Source of the DNA: Regnicoccus_A sp014224355
GTDB taxonomy: Bacteria; Cyanobacteriota; Cyanobacteriia; PCC-6307; Cyanobiaceae
Reading direction: 5' to 3'
NCBI RefSeq assembly: GCF_050920705.1
Contig: NZ_CP154799.1
Coordinates: 124,001 to 188,000, forward strand
DNA: 64,000 nucleotides
Shown here one piece after another: positions 16,850 through 26,244 of the stretch. The first letter of the stretch is position 1. Each line of letters begins with the position of its first letter. Below the pieces are notes generated by a model. It ran no database searches, was not told the DNA's origin, and was given only the letters and a program-made list of their open reading frames with translations. A program made the translations under genes and the position numbers.

Positions 16850-18323
16850 AGGAGGCCAGGGTGTGTTGAGGAATCTCTTGCCGCCTCGGGCAGTGACGTG
16901 GCGGCAGGCGGAAGTGTTGTTGCAGGGCCGATAGAGACAGCGTCTGGCGCTCCAGCCCCTGCTCCAGAAAGGTGAGCTCCCGCTCCTGCGGGGCCAGCCG
17001 GCAGGCGACATGGAGGGCTTCCACCATCAGCCGAGCGGCGCCATCGCGATCCCCTCCAGCCAGCAGACACTGCCAGCAGTCCCACCAGCGCTGCCCCGGA
17101 AACAGCTCCCGCTGGTAGCGGCAGTGCAGCAGGGCCCTGGGCTTGGCCCGCAGCCCATCGATCAGGTGATTCAGATCGATGCACCAGGCCCGCGGGCCGT
17201 GGCTGCCGCTGCCGTAGACCCGCCGCAGCTGACACACCCACGTGGAGCCCAGGTGGACGATCAGCCGGTCGTGGTGCAGTTTCACGCTCACCTGCTGGCC
17301 GATCAGGGACGGCGGCACCGAATAGACCACCTGCCGCACCTCGATCGTGCTGGTGCGCCGCACCCGCACCAGCAGAAGCTCGTAGTCAGCAAAGCGGAAG
17401 GCCGGCAAAGGCTCCAGGTGCTCCAGCTCCTGCTCGTGGCGCCGCAGCCGGGAGCGGTTGAGGCCCTCGAACACCCCCGCCACCAGTTCGCCGTACTCGG
17501 TGGGGTCGTCGAAATCAAGGCTGCCGCGTAGCAACAACTGCTGCTCCAGCCGCCGTTTGGCATGGCCATGGGGACCTTCCACGACACCGTTTTCGTGGGG
17601 GCAGCCCAGGTTGTTGCGGCTGGCCACCAGGCCGTAGTGAGCGCAAAGGGCTCGGTAGCGGGCGGTGATGTCGGCGGCGTAACTGCCGTCGCGATTGCGG
17701 CTGGCGGCCGAGAGCCGATCCGTACGCAGTTCCCGCGGCACACCACCACAGGCCGCCATGGCGTTCTGCAGGCCCTCCGAGAGAGCCACGAAACTCTCGC
17801 CGCCTTGGATCACCTGGCCCCACGACCAGCCGCTCCAGGCCAGCCGGTAATGAAACAACAGGTGGGGAAAGGGTTCCCCCCGCACCGTGATCGCCACCCG
17901 CTTGACCCTGGTGAAGTCACAGAACGCCAGCTCCCCGGGCTGATACTCCAGCGGGAACATCACGTCCGGAGCAGGACCATTCAGGGCCTTCCACTGGCGC
18001 ACCCGTCGCTGCAGCGTGCGCAGATGCGGCGCCCAGTCCTGATCAGGCTTCCGCTCCTGGAGATGCTCCAGCAGGGTGGTGGGTGTCAGGGCTGGATGGC
18101 GCTCCAGTAAGGGCATCAGCAACGCCTCCCACACCGTCTCGAGGGGATCGGGTCGGCGACGGCCACGCGGTGACGCTGCCCTGGGTTGGAGATCGCCACG
18201 CTCGATCCGGCGGCCACTGCTCACCGAGATGCCCGCCGCTGCGGCAGCCGCCTGCTGGCGACGGCCTGTTCGTCGTTTGCTCATGTACAGCGCAATCTGT
18301 TGGCTGGTCAGAGGGGCAGGCAT
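16728..18323 (-). CDS. istA: IS21 family transposase IstA
   Basis: The transposase starts at the ATG at 18323 (MPAPLTSQQIALYMSKRRTG). An HTH region covers residues about 5-45. The integrase core shows FCDFTRVKRVAI (first Asp), ELRTDRLSAAS with NNLGCPHENGVVEGPHG (second Asp and Glu), and a C-terminal beta-domain. The protein looks full length at about 530 residues. It is high in GC, unlike the island cargo genes, so the element probably comes from a GC-rich cyanobacterial host. Confidence 0.92.
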   Translation of the reverse strand: MPAPLTSQQIALYMSKRRTGRRQQAAAAAAGISVSSGRRIERGDLQPRAASPRGRRRPDPLETVWEALLMPLLERHPALTPTTLLEHLQERKPDQDWAPHLRTLQRRVRQWKALNGPAPDVMFPLEYQPGELAFCDFTRVKRVAITVRGEPFPHLLFHYRLAWSGWSWGQVIQGGESFVALSEGLQNAMAACGGVPRELRTDRLSAASRNRDGSYAADITARYRALCAHYGLVASRNNLGCPHENGVVEGPHGHAKRRLEQQLLLRGSLDFDDPTEYGELVAGVFEGLNRSRLRRHEQELEHLEPLPAFRFADYELLLVRVRRTSTIEVRQVVYSVPPSLIGQQVSVKLHHDRLIVHLGSTWVCQLRRVYGSGSHGPRAWCIDLNHLIDGLRAKPRALLHCRYQRELFPGQRWWDCWQCLLAGGDRDGAARLMVEALHVACRLAPQERELTFLEQGLERQTLSLSALQQHFRLPPRHCPRRQEIPQHTLASYDLFLVRTAAGRGGSNTADPAAAAQAGTIPQPLAESCRAG

Positions 18324-18502
18324 CGTCGGGGACCTGCGCAAGGCACCCGGTTCTGCAGCTCCCCTCAGCGGCGGTCAACGAGACGCCCGAGACCGCTCAA
18401 CCTGATTGTCGTCGGACAGGCTGAGGCGGGGTCAGCAGCGAGGTCCACCAGGGGAAGACCTGATCAAGGTGCTGGCGGACCAAGCACAGGCGTCGCGCTA
18501 GG

Positions 18503-19548
18503 TGTGTAGTCCCACCACGTTGTTCAGCTGACGATTGGGTGTGAGGTCGCCAGGGTCGGGGTGTCACCGCCCATCCCAAGACCTCACACCCCATGCATAG
18601 CCACCCCAATGCCCGACTGACGCCGATCAGTCGGGAACGCCTGATTCGTCGGCACCTCAATGAGGGCGTGCCGCTCAAGGCCCTTGCGGCACAAGCCGGG
18701 ATCAGCCTGCGCAGCGCCTACAAGTGGCTGGCGCGTTTCCGTGATGGCGGCGTAACGGCACTGGCGGATCGACGGAGTGTTCGCCGCACCCAGTGGCGGA
18801 CGCTCGATCCGCAGCAACTGCAGCAGGCTGTGGATCTACGGCACCAGCGCTGCACTCTCCGGCGCATCGCCAGGGCCGTCAAGGCGCCCCTCTCGACCGT
18901 CGGACGTGTGATGAATGCCCTGGGGCTGGGACGGCTCAGAAATCTTGAACCCAAGGTTCCAGTTCGCCGCTACCAGTGGGAGCGGCCGGGCGACATGATC
19001 CATGTCGACACCAAACAGCTGGCCAGGTTTGAGCGGGTCGGTCACCGGATCACCGGTGACCGTCGTCAAGGCTCTTCCCGAGGCGCCGGCTACGAGAAGG
19101 TGCACGTCGCCATCGACGACGCCACCCGCCTGGCGTATGTGGAGGTGCTGGCCGACGAGCAGAGGGCAACGACTGTTGGATTCCTGGCCCGTGCAGTCGG
19201 TTGGTTCTCGGAGCAGGGGATCACCTGCCGGAGGATCCTGTCGGATAACGGCTCCGCCTACCGCTCAGGGGATTGGCGAAAAGCCTGCCGGGCATTGGAT
19301 CTGAAACCCATCCGCACCAAGCCCTATACGCCGCAAACCAACGGCAAGGCCGAGCGGTTCATCAAAACGATCCTGGCGGAATGGGCCTACGTGATCGCCT
19401 ACCAGACATCAGAGGAACGCAACCGCTGGCTACGTCGCTATCTGGGGATCTATAACGGCAACAGGTGCCACATGGCTCTCGGTGGCCTCACGCCTCAGCA
19501 GTCCCTCCAGCGACTGCTGATCGCTGAATGACCTGGTGAGAAAACACA
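18503..19548 (+). mobile_element. IS481-family element (copy A), intact
   Basis: The element is 1046 bases. It begins TGTGTAGTCCCACCACG and ends with a related inverted end, CACCAGGTC on the complement. A 6-base direct repeat GCTAGG flanks it (18497-18502 and 19549-19554). It is inserted in opposite orientation into an older IS481 relic, whose 5' leader lies at 19555-19670. Copy B at 31167 is nearly identical. Confidence 0.85.
18593..19531 (+). CDS. IS481 family transposase (copy A)
   Basis: The 312-residue transposase has an N-terminal HTH (RLIRRHLNEGVPLKALAAQAG, LRSAYKWLARFRDGG) and an rve integrase core with DMIHVDTKQLARF and HVAIDDATRLAYVEVL (first Asp), RILSDNGSAYRSG (second Asp) and YTPQTNGKAERFIKT (Glu). 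All catalytic residues are present. It differs from copy B at only a couple of visible residues (SAYKWL versus SVYKWL, TQWRT versus TQRRT), so both transposed recently. Confidence 0.95.
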   Translation: MHSHPNARLTPISRERLIRRHLNEGVPLKALAAQAGISLRSAYKWLARFRDGGVTALADRRSVRRTQWRTLDPQQLQQAVDLRHQRCTLRRIARAVKAPLSTVGRVMNALGLGRLRNLEPKVPVRRYQWERPGDMIHVDTKQLARFERVGHRITGDRRQGSSRGAGYEKVHVAIDDATRLAYVEVLADEQRATTVGFLARAVGWFSEQGITCRRILSDNGSAYRSGDWRKACRALDLKPIRTKPYTPQTNGKAERFIKTILAEWAYVIAYQTSEERNRWLRRYLGIYNGNRCHMALGGLTPQQSLQRLLIAE

Positions 19549-19671
19549 GCTAGGTAACGCGGGCATTGGGGTGGCATGTATGGAGGCGTGAGGCCAGGAT
19601 TGGTGCACCACAGCCCGTAGCGTCTTCACACTTCATTGGCTACTGAACAACCTGCTGAGAGGGAACAGCTA

Positions 19672-20862
19672 GTGTCCCGTCCAGGAAATAACAGCTAGAA
19701 TCAGGAGTGTTATCCGAGGTCCACCGTGGCGCTTGGTCGACCGATGCCGCCGCTGGTCCTCAGCGATGACGAGGTTCAGCAACTGCAGAGCATCGCCAGC
19801 TCTCGCTCGCTACCTCATTCGATCGTGCAGCGCGCCCAGATCGTTCTGGCCTGCGGTGCCGGTGAAACCAACACCGCCATCGCCAAGCGAATGGGGCTGA
19901 CGGGCATAACCGTCGGCAAGTGGCGCAAGCGGTATCGGGAGCTGGGCCTGGAAGGGCTGCACGACGAACTCAGGCCCGGCCGTCCGCGCACCTACGAGGA
20001 CGACACGGTGGCTGAGGTGATCAACCGGGCACTGCAGACCAAGCCCACCGATGGCAGCACCCAGTGGTCTGCGCGCTCCCTCGCTGCTGCCACCGGCATC
20101 TCCAAAACCACCGTTCACCGCTGGCTGCAGACCTTCTCAGTGCAGCCCCACAGGCAGAAGCATTTCAAGCTCTCCACCGACCCGTTCTTTGTGGAGAAGG
20201 TCCGCGACATCGTCGGTCTCTACCTGAACCCACCGGACAAGGCGATGGTCCTCTGCGTCGATGAGAAGACGCAGATCCAGGCTCTCGACAGGACTCAGCC
20301 GCTGCTGCCCATGTGCCTGGGTTACGTGGAAGGCGTCACCCACGACTACATCCGCCACGGCACCACCACCCTGTTCGCCGCCTTGGACGTGGCCACCGGT
20401 GAGGTGATCACCCAGTGCAGGCCCCGCCACCGGCACCAGGAGTTCCTGGGCTTCCTCAGGCAAATCGAGACGTCTGTGCCAGAGGATCTGGACGTCCACC
20501 TGATCGTGGACAACTACTGCACCCACAAGCACGCCAAGGTCAGGTCCTGGCTGGCCCAGCGCCCCCGCTTCCACGTCCACTACACGCCCACCTACGCCTC
20601 CTGGCTGTAGACGAAGTCGGCCGGAGGCCATACCAGGTGGAGCGCTGGTTTGGAATCATCACGCAGCGGGCCATTCGGCGGGGCAGCTTCTCCAGCGTCC
20701 TAGCCGCAGGCTTCCGCGCAGCGGTAGGAATCGATCGCCAAGATCGAGCAATTCGTGGCGGCCTACAACAAGACCAAGGCCCCGTTCAACTGGACTGCCA
20801 CAGCGGATTCAATCCTGGAGAAGCTCCAGCGACTTTGCTCGCAAATCTCCGGGACGGGACAC
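19672..20862 (+). mobile_element. IS630-family element (copy A)
   Basis: The ends are GTGTCCCGTCCAGGAAATA at the left and, on the complement, GTGTCCCGTCCCGGAGATT at the right. Both are flanked by TA (19670-19671 and 20863-20864), the target of IS630/Tc1 elements. It abuts the right end of the IS481 relic. The transposase is interrupted, so this copy is probably immobile on its own. Confidence 0.8.
19726..20610 (+). pseudogene. IS630 family transposase, C-terminally interrupted
   Basis: The frame encodes the HTH part (MALGRPMPPLVLSDDEVQQLQ, AIAKRMGLTGITVGKWRKRY) and the DDE core (VLCVDEKTQIQALDR, LIVDNYCTHKHAKV). It stops at YTPTYASWL. The expected continuation NQVERWFG is displaced by a run of about 27 foreign bases ending near 20633. 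It is then found in other frames as QVERWFGIITQRAIRRGSFSSV and KIEQFVAAYNKTKAPFNW. A second scar lies after SSV, near 20700. The catalytic Glu region is therefore out of frame. Confidence 0.85.
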
Positions 20863-20929
20863 TAGGAGCCTGTTGCGCGTAGATCAGCCCTCGTCTCTCC
20901 ACAGACGCTCCTGAATCTGCCCAGACCCC

Positions 20930-21185
20930 AGTGACAGCAATGGATCTGGGCGACAGGATAGGTCATGCAGAAGCCCAAGTCCTTCCGTCCCTGGCAGCCC
21001 GAACAGACCACCCTGCTGCCGCCATCACCCAGGGAGTGGCTCTCACAAGACCATCAGGTGTATTTCCTTCTGGATCTGGTGGATGAGCTGGATCTTTCGG
21101 AAATCCTGACCCCTGCTCCGGAGCCGTCATCGTCAGCCAGCCCGAACTCGCTGCGATCGGTGGGCCGATTCTCTACGAGCAACAA
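20930..21185 (+). pseudogene. IS1182-family transposase relic, N-terminus only
   Basis: From the ATG at 20965 the frame reads MQKPKSFRPWQPEQTTLLPP and then REWLSQDHQVYFLLDLVDEL, the conserved N-terminus of IS1182-type transposases. After DLSEIL the similarity stops and the frame decays. Only about 50 codons of a roughly 450-codon gene remain. The rest of the gap to 21318 holds nothing I recognise. Confidence 0.7.
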
Positions 21186-21323
21186 ACTCCTAGGTGAGCG
21201 GGGTTGTGATCGCCGTTTACCCATTCAAGGGAAGTGGTCCACAAGCAGTTTCGGCAAGGCCAGTGGTGGGCGCCATTGCCTATGATAGTGTCAAGGGAGA
21301 ATGAGAATTAACGCCGAGTGCAG

Positions 21324-22133
21324 ATGGAAACAACCTCACAGGGATCCGACAGCAAGAAGCCTAATTTATTAATCATAGGCGCCCAGAAGTCTGGAACCAC
21401 TTGGCTTCACAAAGCGCTCGACAAGTCGAGGTACCTATCAGGCTCAACGCCAAAAGAGCTTCACTATTTTAACCGCCGAGTCATGAGCCCAATTTCTGCC
21501 TACATAGAGAATTTCAAACAACTTTCCGACAGCGCCCAGTATCTATATGAGTCCACGCCCAATTATTTTTGCATGCCCGGCCCCGCAGATCATGAAAACA
21601 TCGACGTAGCAGCACGTATTCGGCATGCCTTAGGTGACATACCACTAATTCTAATGTTGAGAAATCCAGTAGATCGCTACCAATCAGCGTACGTACATCA
21701 CATGGGAAAGGGCCGGGTGCCTCGCGTGGACACAATCACCCAGATGCATTCAACGTTTGGTATGCTTAAGCTTGGCAGATACGCATCCATACTCAAGCAC
21801 TATCGTTCATATTTTTCACACATCCACATACACCTTTACGATGAGCTCAAGGCCAACGACTATGCCCTACTGGGGGCCATCTTAAGTGAGCTCGGCATAG
21901 AGAATGACGTCGAAGAAAAGGAGCTTGAATTCACCGCAAATACAAGCAGTAATCACATGAAGCGCCTAGGACTTGGGTCGTCACCACCTCCTAAGCTATG
22001 CGCCTCGCTCAGAGGACGCCTGCTTGAATACTACTATCAGGAAGTAGTTGATCTGCAGCTAATTACTGGGATCGACTTATCTAAATGGCTGAGCGACTCC
22101 CCGAATCAAGCTTCTTCCCAGGCAAATGATTGA
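21324..22133 (+). CDS. Sulfotransferase family protein
   Basis: This protein of about 269 residues has LLIIGAQKSGTTWLHKAL, the 5'-phosphosulfate-binding loop of PAPS-dependent sulfotransferases, near residue 15. It also has LILMLRNPVDRYQSAYVHH, the 3'-phosphate-binding motif, near residue 110, and YESTPNYF between them. The pattern is that of the heparan-sulfate NDST/HS3ST branch, which sulfates sugars. In this island it probably sulfates a surface polysaccharide. The ATG at 21324 is preferred over a GTG at 21318. The gene is AT-rich, and IS relics surround it. Confidence 0.88.
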   Translation: METTSQGSDSKKPNLLIIGAQKSGTTWLHKALDKSRYLSGSTPKELHYFNRRVMSPISAYIENFKQLSDSAQYLYESTPNYFCMPGPADHENIDVAARIRHALGDIPLILMLRNPVDRYQSAYVHHMGKGRVPRVDTITQMHSTFGMLKLGRYASILKHYRSYFSHIHIHLYDELKANDYALLGAILSELGIENDVEEKELEFTANTSSNHMKRLGLGSSPPPKLCASLRGRLLEYYYQEVVDLQLITGIDLSKWLSDSPNQASSQAND

Positions 22134-22428
22134 GGCCTTCCAAGAAAGAGTAAAGCGACTGCGCCACAGTTTGCCGCGCAGTTTTGATGCATAGAATGTA
22201 CGCGATTCGACCCGAGATCGATGACAAGCAGCCCTGAGCTTTCCACATGTATCGACTCGAGCCTCGTATAAGGTGGGCGCCTTTTACTGGACAGCCTGGG
22301 CCCCTGTCATCGTTAACCCCGGGCGGGAGGAACAGGATTCGGCCTCAGTGCAGCCCGTGTGGGGAGTTCTGCCATTCAGTGCGCTGTGTGGCCTTACATG
22401 GGGCCTACTGAGAAAGGTAGGCAGTGCT
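22134..22428. other. Unassigned spacer between the sulfotransferase and the IS5-like relic
   Basis: No gene is evident in these 295 bases. The 3' part, from about 22270, is GC-rich and may be the end of the IS5-like relic, but I could not define its terminal repeat. Confidence 0.4.
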
Positions 22429-22847
22429 TCAACTCAGAACACCGTGGAATCCCCTCCAGCTTGCCGATGATCCCCAGGCGGCAGCAGGATGCTCGCTCAG
22501 CACCACCACATGGGAGTTACAGACTGCCATACGGGCCAGAAGAAGCTGTACCCAGCAGGTCAAAAGGGCAACAAGAAGCTCCAGGAGCTTCTCGATGTTC
22601 ATGACGAGCACATTCAACGCGATGCCGGAACCCTGGGTCGTAGCGAGCTTCTCGCGGATCAGATCCAATCCATACCTTCGCTTCCCCTGGCCGATCTTGC
22701 CCTCAACGGCATTGCGCTGTCGCTGGCCATCAAGAATCTGCTTCTTCTCCTCGGCCAGCAACTGTGGATCTCTCTTGGGGCGACCGAGGCGGGGGCCACT
22801 CAAGCGAATGCCATGACGCTGGCAGAAGGCTCGGTTGGCTCGCGTTC
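22429..22847 (-). pseudogene. IS5-like transposase, C-terminal fragment
   Basis: The frame contains NRAFCQRHGIRLSGPRLGRP, a spacer, and RQRNAVEGKIGQGKRRYGLD then ALNVLVMNIEKLLELLVALL. This is the C-terminal block of IS5-group DDE transposases, with the catalytic Glu in the NAVEGKIGQGKRRYG motif. It is the downstream half of the gene whose upstream half lies at 26245-26499. Confidence 0.82.
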
Positions 22848-22938
22848 GATAAATGCCAGATGTCAACTACGTAGGCGGCGCGTTGACTCGCCAGATCCGT
22901 TACTGCCGAATTACTGTTGACTCAGCAGGAATATTCCC

Positions 22939-23323
22939 TTGGCTCTGTTGCCCCGGCCGGCCGATCGCAGGCTTCAGCGGCAGCGGCGCCAGCAGCTGCT
23001 TGAGGCGTCCCGCAGCCGTTACCAGTCGCTTGGCTATCGGGAAAAGGGCGCCCTGGTGGATGAACTGGTAGAGCTGAGCGGCTATCACCGAAAGTCCGTG
23101 CTGCGGTTGTTGCGCCAGCAGCCGGCGGACCAGGGGGGTCCACCGGCCCGTGCTGGCGCTGATCACGATTCAGCGGTGGCTGTTGGCCGTAGCCGGCGCT
23201 ATGGCCCCGAGGTGGTGCAGTTGCTGGAGACGCTCTGGGAGGCGAGTGACCATCTCTGCGGCAAGCGTCTGGCGGCGGTGTTGCCCACGCTGGTGCCAGC
23301 GCTGGAACGCCATGGCCACCTGG
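22939..23323 (+). pseudogene. Integrase-core transposase, N-terminal part (interrupted)
   Basis: The fragment encodes about 128 residues with a helix-rich DNA-binding region (RSRYQSLGYREKGALVDELV then YHRKSVLRLLRQQP) and ends ERHGHL. The protein continues as HLEIDPALRQKLLQVSP at 24923 after the IS256 insertion. The start at 22939 is a TTG and is not certain. Confidence 0.75.
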
Positions 23324-24922
23324 GTAGCGCCCCTCCGAGTGGTGTAACTCAGGAGGTCCTGTGACCCTCTCAGGAGGGTGAACAGGAGCAGTCAGGGGAT
23401 GACTGCTTGGAAGCTGATTGTTCAGCTCCATTAATCCACTATGAACCCTGATCGCTGAATATGCAACTCAGTGATCGTAGAGTTCTGTGTAGATTGAGGG
23501 ACGAGCTGGTGCCCTTCAGGTGATGGCTGCCGCCGCCTGCGCGTCGATGTCGCCGTCCATCAGCTCCAGGGCCTCTTCTGGCTCCGGGATCTTGGCCATG
23601 GTGGCCTCGGAGAAGAAGCGACGGCGCTCCAGCTGCCATTCTTCCTGCTGCTCCAGCAGTTGGCTGCCCACCAGGCGGGTGATCGCAGCGTCGTTGGGGA
23701 AGATGCCGACCACGTTCGTGCGCCGTTTGATCTCCTTGTTGAGCCGCTCGAGCGGGTTGGTGCTCCAGATCTTGCGCCAGTGCTCCTGCGGGAAGTGCAG
23801 GAACGCCAGCACGTCGTCACGGGCAGCCTCCATTACGGGCACGGCTGCTGGGAACTGCTTGCGCAGCATCTCGGTGACCCGCTGCCAGTGGGCACGCACC
23901 TGGTCGGGAGCCTGGATCACGAACACCGCTTTCATGGCAGCGGCCACCATGTCCTGGCCAGCCTTGGGAACGTGGGACAGGAGGTTGCGCAGGAAGTGCA
24001 CCCGGCAGCGCTGCCAGCAGCAGCCCTGGAACATGCGCTTGATCGCCGCCGTCAGGCCAAGGTGGGCATCGGAGATCACCAGCCGGGTGCCGGTCAGGCC
24101 TCGCTCCTTGAGTGAGCCCAGAAACTGACGCCAGAAGCCCTCGGCCTCACTGTCGCCCACGGCAATGCCGAGCACCTCGCGGTAGCCGAGGGCATTGATG
24201 CCGATCGCCACCACCACGGCCCGCGACACCACCTGCATGTTGCGGCCGAGGCGGCCGTGGAGATAGGTGGCGTCGAGGTAGACGTACGGAAAGCGGGCAT
24301 GGTCCAAAGGCCGGCCCAGAAAGGCTTTCACCTGCTCGTCGAGGCCCTGGCAGATGCGGCTCACCTCCGATTTGGAGATGCCGCTGGCCCCGCCCAATGC
24401 CTCCACCAGGGCGTCGACCTTGCGGGTGGAGATGCCACCGGTGTAGGCCTCCATCACCACGGCGTAGAGGGCCTTGTCGACCCGGCGGCGCGGTTCGAGC
24501 CAGTTGGGGAAGAAGCTGCCCTGCCGCAGTTTGGGGATGGCCAGGGTGAGGTCGCCTACCTGGGTGGTGAGCAGCCGCTCGCGGTAGCCGTTGCGGTGGG
24601 TCGAGCGTTGATCGGGGCAGCGCTCATGGAGCTGGGCACCGGTCAGGGCAGAAACCTCAGCCTCCAGCAGGTCCTGGAAGCCCCGGCGCACGATCTCTGG
24701 GATCAGGGCGCCAGCGGTGGTGCCCTCCATGAGCTGGCTCAGCTCGGAGGCGCCACTATGGGTGAGGGTCATGGTCTGTGTTCGGTTCGGTGGTAGTGCT
24801 CCGAACAGGGTCACAGACCGGCCCACCCATTGCCACAGCTGAGATCTGAGGGAGGTGAACCGTCAGCCCCGGCTACGCCGGGGCTGATCCTCCCGAGTTA
24901 CACCACTCCATGGGACGCCGCT
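23324..24922 (-). mobile_element. IS256-family element (copy b), intact
   Basis: The element is 1599 bases. Its ends contain AGTGGTGTAACTC in inverted orientation (near 23338, and on the complement near 24899). A 9-base direct repeat GCCACCTGG flanks it (23315-23323 and 24923-24931). The interrupted transposase reads through exactly when the element and one repeat are removed. It is the youngest layer in this stack. Confidence 0.9.
23516..24772 (-). CDS. IS256 family transposase (copy b)
   Basis: This 418-residue mutator-type transposase starts at the ATG at 24772 (MTLTHSGASELSQLMEGTT). It contains YVYLDATYLHGRLG (first Asp), LVISDAHLGLTAAIKRMF (second Asp), CRVHFLRNLLSHVPK and the C-terminal WSTNPLERLNKEIKRRTNVVG (Glu), all in one frame. 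It is likely active and is the natural reference for the frameshifted copy a at 14012. Confidence 0.95.
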   Translation of the reverse strand: MTLTHSGASELSQLMEGTTAGALIPEIVRRGFQDLLEAEVSALTGAQLHERCPDQRSTHRNGYRERLLTTQVGDLTLAIPKLRQGSFFPNWLEPRRRVDKALYAVVMEAYTGGISTRKVDALVEALGGASGISKSEVSRICQGLDEQVKAFLGRPLDHARFPYVYLDATYLHGRLGRNMQVVSRAVVVAIGINALGYREVLGIAVGDSEAEGFWRQFLGSLKERGLTGTRLVISDAHLGLTAAIKRMFQGCCWQRCRVHFLRNLLSHVPKAGQDMVAAAMKAVFVIQAPDQVRAHWQRVTEMLRKQFPAAVPVMEAARDDVLAFLHFPQEHWRKIWSTNPLERLNKEIKRRTNVVGIFPNDAAITRLVGSQLLEQQEEWQLERRRFFSEATMAKIPEPEEALELMDGDIDAQAAAAIT

Positions 24923-24931
24923 GCCACCTGG

Positions 24932-26190
24932 AGATTGACCCGGCCCTCAGGCAGAAGCTGCTGCAGGTGAGCCCGGCCACGATCGATCGGCTGCTGACCT
25001 CGGCGCGTGCTGCCCTGGGCGGCCAGCACCGCCGCCGCCGTTCCCGCATCGTCACCGGAGTGCGGAGGCGCACCACGGTGCGCACGTTCAATGGCTGGAA
25101 GGACGTCGAGCCCGGCTGGTTCGAGATGGACCTGGTGGCCCACTGCGGTGGGCGCATGGAGGGTCCGTTCCTGTGGACGCTGGTGCTCACTGATGTAGCC
25201 AGCGGCTGGAGCGAATGTGTGCCGCTGCCCAGCCGCGACGGGCTGATGGTGCGCTCAGCGCTGCAGGAGCTGCAGAAGCTGATACCGATGCCTCTGCGCG
25301 GCATCGACGTGGACAACGACACCGCATTCATGAACGAGGAGCTCGAGCGCTGGTGCGCCGAGGCCACCAGGCCGGTGGAGCTGACCCGCTCACGGGCCTA
25401 CAAATCCAATGACCAGGCCTGGGTCGAGCAGAAGAACGGCATGCTTGTGCGCCGCGTGGTGGGTCATCGGCGGCTGGAGGGGCCCCAGCAGCTTGAGCGG
25501 CTCTGCCAGCTCTACGGGGCCCTGCGCCTGTTCACCAACATCTACCAACCCTCGGCCAAACGGATCCCATTTGACGAGGCCGACTGTCGTGAAGGCAGGC
25601 GTCCCCGCAGGCGCCACGACCAACCACTCACGCCGGCTGATCGATTGCTGGGTTGGAGCGGGCTGGGGCGCAAAGGCCGCCGGCAGATTGAGGCGTTGCA
25701 GCAGCACTGTGATCCAGTGGCCCTGCTGGAGACGATTCGCAGCAACCAGACCGCCCTGATCAGCGGAGAGCGGGAACCGGCCAGCGTGACGGAGCCCTCA
25801 GACAGCAGCCAAGAGCTGGATGCCTTCCTGAGCAGCCTGCGGCTGCTGTGGCAACAGAGCGAACCCGGCAAGCGTGGCGGCTGGCATGTGTCCACCCGCA
25901 CCTACCGCACGCGGGTGGACCCGACGCTGGGCTGCTGGCCCCTGGTCTTGCAGTGGCTCATGGCTGATCCCTTGCTCACAGGCCAGCAGGCAATGCAGCG
26001 ACTGGAGCGAGAACAACCTGGTCTATATGGCGGGAGCCTCCGCACCCTGCAGCGGCGGATGGCTGGGTGGCGGGTCGCCCATGCCGAACAGGTGGTGGGC
26101 AAGCAGATGGGGGCGATCCGGGACCAGGAGAACAGCCAGCTCAACAGAAAAAAGAGGAAACAACCGGTGAGGCGTCAATTAAATTGGTAA
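24932..26190 (+). pseudogene. Integrase-core transposase, catalytic part (interrupted)
   Basis: This part contains WFEMDLVAHCGGRMEGPFLW (first Asp), GIDVDNDTAFMNEEL (second Asp) and SNDQAWVEQKNGMLVRRVVG (Glu), a canonical DDE integrase core. A long C-terminal region carries LQRRMAGWR, reminiscent of IstA-like proteins, and the protein ends in a basic tail RKKRKQPVRR. The 5' part lies at 22939-23323 beyond IS256. The frame is otherwise intact, so loss of function is due only to the IS256 insertion. Confidence 0.85.
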
Positions 26191-26244
26191 CATTTGACAT
26201 GAGTCAACGCGCCCGCCTACCTAATCGTCGCCGTGCAGATAAAT

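Larger units (their letters stand above)
15702..18418 (-). mobile_element. IS21-family element
   Basis: This element of about 2.7 kb carries istA and istB. Both ends begin TGTC, and the repeat GACAATCNGGTTGAGCGGT lies near each end (about 15725 and the complement near 18395), the multiple terminal repeats typical of IS21. It sits inside the IS481 relic, whose N-terminal coding sequence resumes at 18419. I could not define a clear target duplication. Confidence 0.75.
13169..19670 (-). mobile_element. IS481-family relic split by three younger insertions
   Basis: A decayed IS481 element on the minus strand can be reassembled from pieces at 13169-13728, 15407-15701, 18419-18502 and 19549-19670. 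The left end, TGTATCTCACCACATTGGG, and the right end, near GAACAACCTGCTGAGAGGGAACAG, resemble the terminal repeats of the intact copy at 18503. In order, the pieces encode the integrase C-terminus, the middle plus GISLRRAYKWL, the N-terminal RHL helix and the 5' leader. They were separated by IS256, IS21 and IS481 insertions. Confidence 0.75.
22855..26237 (+). mobile_element. Integrase-core (rve) insertion element of unassigned family, split by IS256
   Basis: Target duplication GATAAAT bounds the element on both sides. The subterminal inverted repeat GTAGGCGG(G)CGCGTTGACTC occurs at about 22871 and, on the complement, near 26217. Further GTTGAC-type repeats follow inside the left end, suggesting several transposase-binding sites. 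The cargo is one large transposase gene, interrupted by IS256 copy b. The family could be IS1202-like, but I cannot confirm that. Confidence 0.7.
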
